This document shows positions 13,996 to 14,606 of a stretch of DNA of 14,606 bases, one piece after another. The notes beneath the pieces were generated by a model. The model was not told the origin of the DNA. It saw only the letters and a program-made list of their open reading frames with translations, and made no database searches. The DNA is from DASSFZ01 sp036514635 (GTDB lineage Bacteria; Chloroflexota; Anaerolineae; Fen-1058): contig DATBWU010000174.1 of the NCBI GenBank assembly GCA_036514635.1, positions 1 to 14,606 of the forward strand, given 5' to 3'. A program made the position numbers and the translations under genes. Within the stretch, counting starts at the first letter, position 1; every line of letters starts with the position of its first letter.

Positions 13996-14499
13996 TCACC
14001 ATCCTTGCAGATATTTGGCCCATTCGACGGACTCGTGGGAATAGCGACCAAAGAGGTAATCGGCGGTGGGATGCGGCTCGATCGGCGGCTTGAGCAGGGC
14101 CATGTGTGCCTCGTGCAACAGGCGGCCACCTTTGCGCCGGTTGCACTGTGGGCAGGCCGTCACCAGATTCGTCCAATAATGTCCCCCGCCGCAATGGCGC
14201 GGGACGACGTGATCGATAGTGAGCCGGGTCGAGGTAGCACCGCAGTACTGGCAGCGGTGCTCGTCGCGGCGGAAGACCTCGCGCTTGGTCAGCTTGACGC
14301 GCGGGCGAGGCCGTGCGATGAAATGCGCCAGCCGGATGACGGACGGGCGCGGGAAGGCGGCTCGTGTCGTGCTGATGATGCCACGGCCATTCTCGATGAT
14401 CTCAGCCTTGCCCATCAACAACAGGCCCATGGCCCGCCGGGTATCGCACACGTTCAGCGGCTCGAAGTTGCGGTTCAGCACGAGAACAGGTTCGTCCAT
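13996..14499 (-). CDS. HNH endonuclease family protein
   Basis: The 167-aa protein has an N-terminal region beginning VLVLNRNFEPLNVCDTRRA and a C-terminal HNH domain: C83-x-x-C86, LTIDHVVPR with D96-H97, the WTNLV segment with N111, then C116-x-x-C119-N120 and KGG. The four cysteines should hold a structural zinc and H97 should be the catalytic general base. The length and the NRNFEPLNV start match a widespread stand-alone chromosomal HNH family found in several phyla; its biological role is not established. The start is the ATG at 14499; a TTATAC-like -10 box lies near 14511-14516 on the minus strand without a clear -35. The gene ends before a good terminator and is probably monocistronic. 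Nothing supports a restriction system here. Confidence 0.9.
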   Translation of the reverse strand: MDEPVLVLNRNFEPLNVCDTRRAMGLLLMGKAEIIENGRGIISTTRAAFPRPSVIRLAHFIARPRPRVKLTKREVFRRDEHRCQYCGATSTRLTIDHVVPRHCGGGHYWTNLVTACPQCNRRKGGRLLHEAHMALLKPPIEPHPTADYLFGRYSHESVEWAKYLQGW

Positions 14500-14606
14500 A
14501 GTCGTTGGCCGTATAACACTCGCGGCCGGCGTCTTGACACTGGCCGGCCTGGACGGGAACGATGGCCGTGCGGTTGTAAACAGGGGCGGGCGAGTGCATC
14601 GCCGCA
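14500..14606. other. Right edge, no gene seen
   Basis: These 107 bp show no convincing gene on either strand. GGCCGGC and GCCGGCC segments near 14523-14547 could pair as a small stem-loop. The open frame entering from the right on the minus strand lacks recognisable family features. Confidence 0.4.

Noticed and set aside
13996..14499. HNH gene as part of a restriction, homing or phage system
   Set aside because: It is a stand-alone small HNH protein with no methylase, intron, intein or phage genes nearby.

Overview
The window looks like a chromosomal piece of a GC-rich, non-model bacterium, most likely a member of the Chloroflexota (Anaerolineae-like). This is an inference. It rests on four exported proteins carrying long Thr-Pro stalks, on several LytR-CpsA-Psr (LCP) paralogues, on an exported C-terminal domain type that I associate with that phylum, and on intergenic gaps full of palindromic repeats. 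No rRNA, tRNA, CRISPR array or transposase gene was seen.

Left part (108-2011, + strand): yebC-ruvC-ruvA, a conserved housekeeping order. yebC and ruvC abut directly (TGAATG). ruvC and ruvA are separated by a C/A-only irregular CCAAC tract whose other strand is a GGTTGG array. ruvB does not follow. The 652-bp gap 2012-2663 has no convincing gene. It holds a 99-bp MITE-like element, CGCGGAT-type repeats, GC-rich hairpins and a good sigma70-type promoter (TTGACC-N17-TATGAT) for the next operon.

Middle (2664-6445, + strand): a 756-aa membrane sensor histidine kinase (TM, Cache-like sensor, TM, HAMP, PAS, HisKA, HATPase) with no response regulator nearby. Five bases later comes a 501-aa membrane-anchored surface protein: a Thr-Pro stalk with 11 consecutive prolines, an FN3-like domain and a C-terminal beta-rich domain. 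The pair probably forms one transcript. It converges with the right-hand operon at 6446-6956, a gap packed with hairpins, two of them terminator-like.

Right part (14499 down to 6957, - strand): an HNH endonuclease gene, then parA, then three LCP ligase paralogues in tandem. LCP proteins transfer lipid-linked glycopolymers to an extracytoplasmic acceptor, classically peptidoglycan. The most unusual protein is the first of them (10664-12859). It has a cytoplasmic PAS domain and a coiled coil placed before the single membrane helix of an otherwise normal LCP/LytR_C protein, so an internal signal could control wall-polymer attachment outside the cell. The second LCP gene has a strong promoter so close to its ATG that the mRNA should be leaderless. 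The third is divergent at motif positions and sits behind a long leader carrying a cluster of hairpins.

A second striking theme is intergenic. In three separate gaps there are twelve hairpins whose stems all differ in sequence but whose loops are almost always TTCA, its complement TGAA, or TAAA. This suggests a REP-like repeat family in which loop and shape, rather than stem sequence, are conserved.
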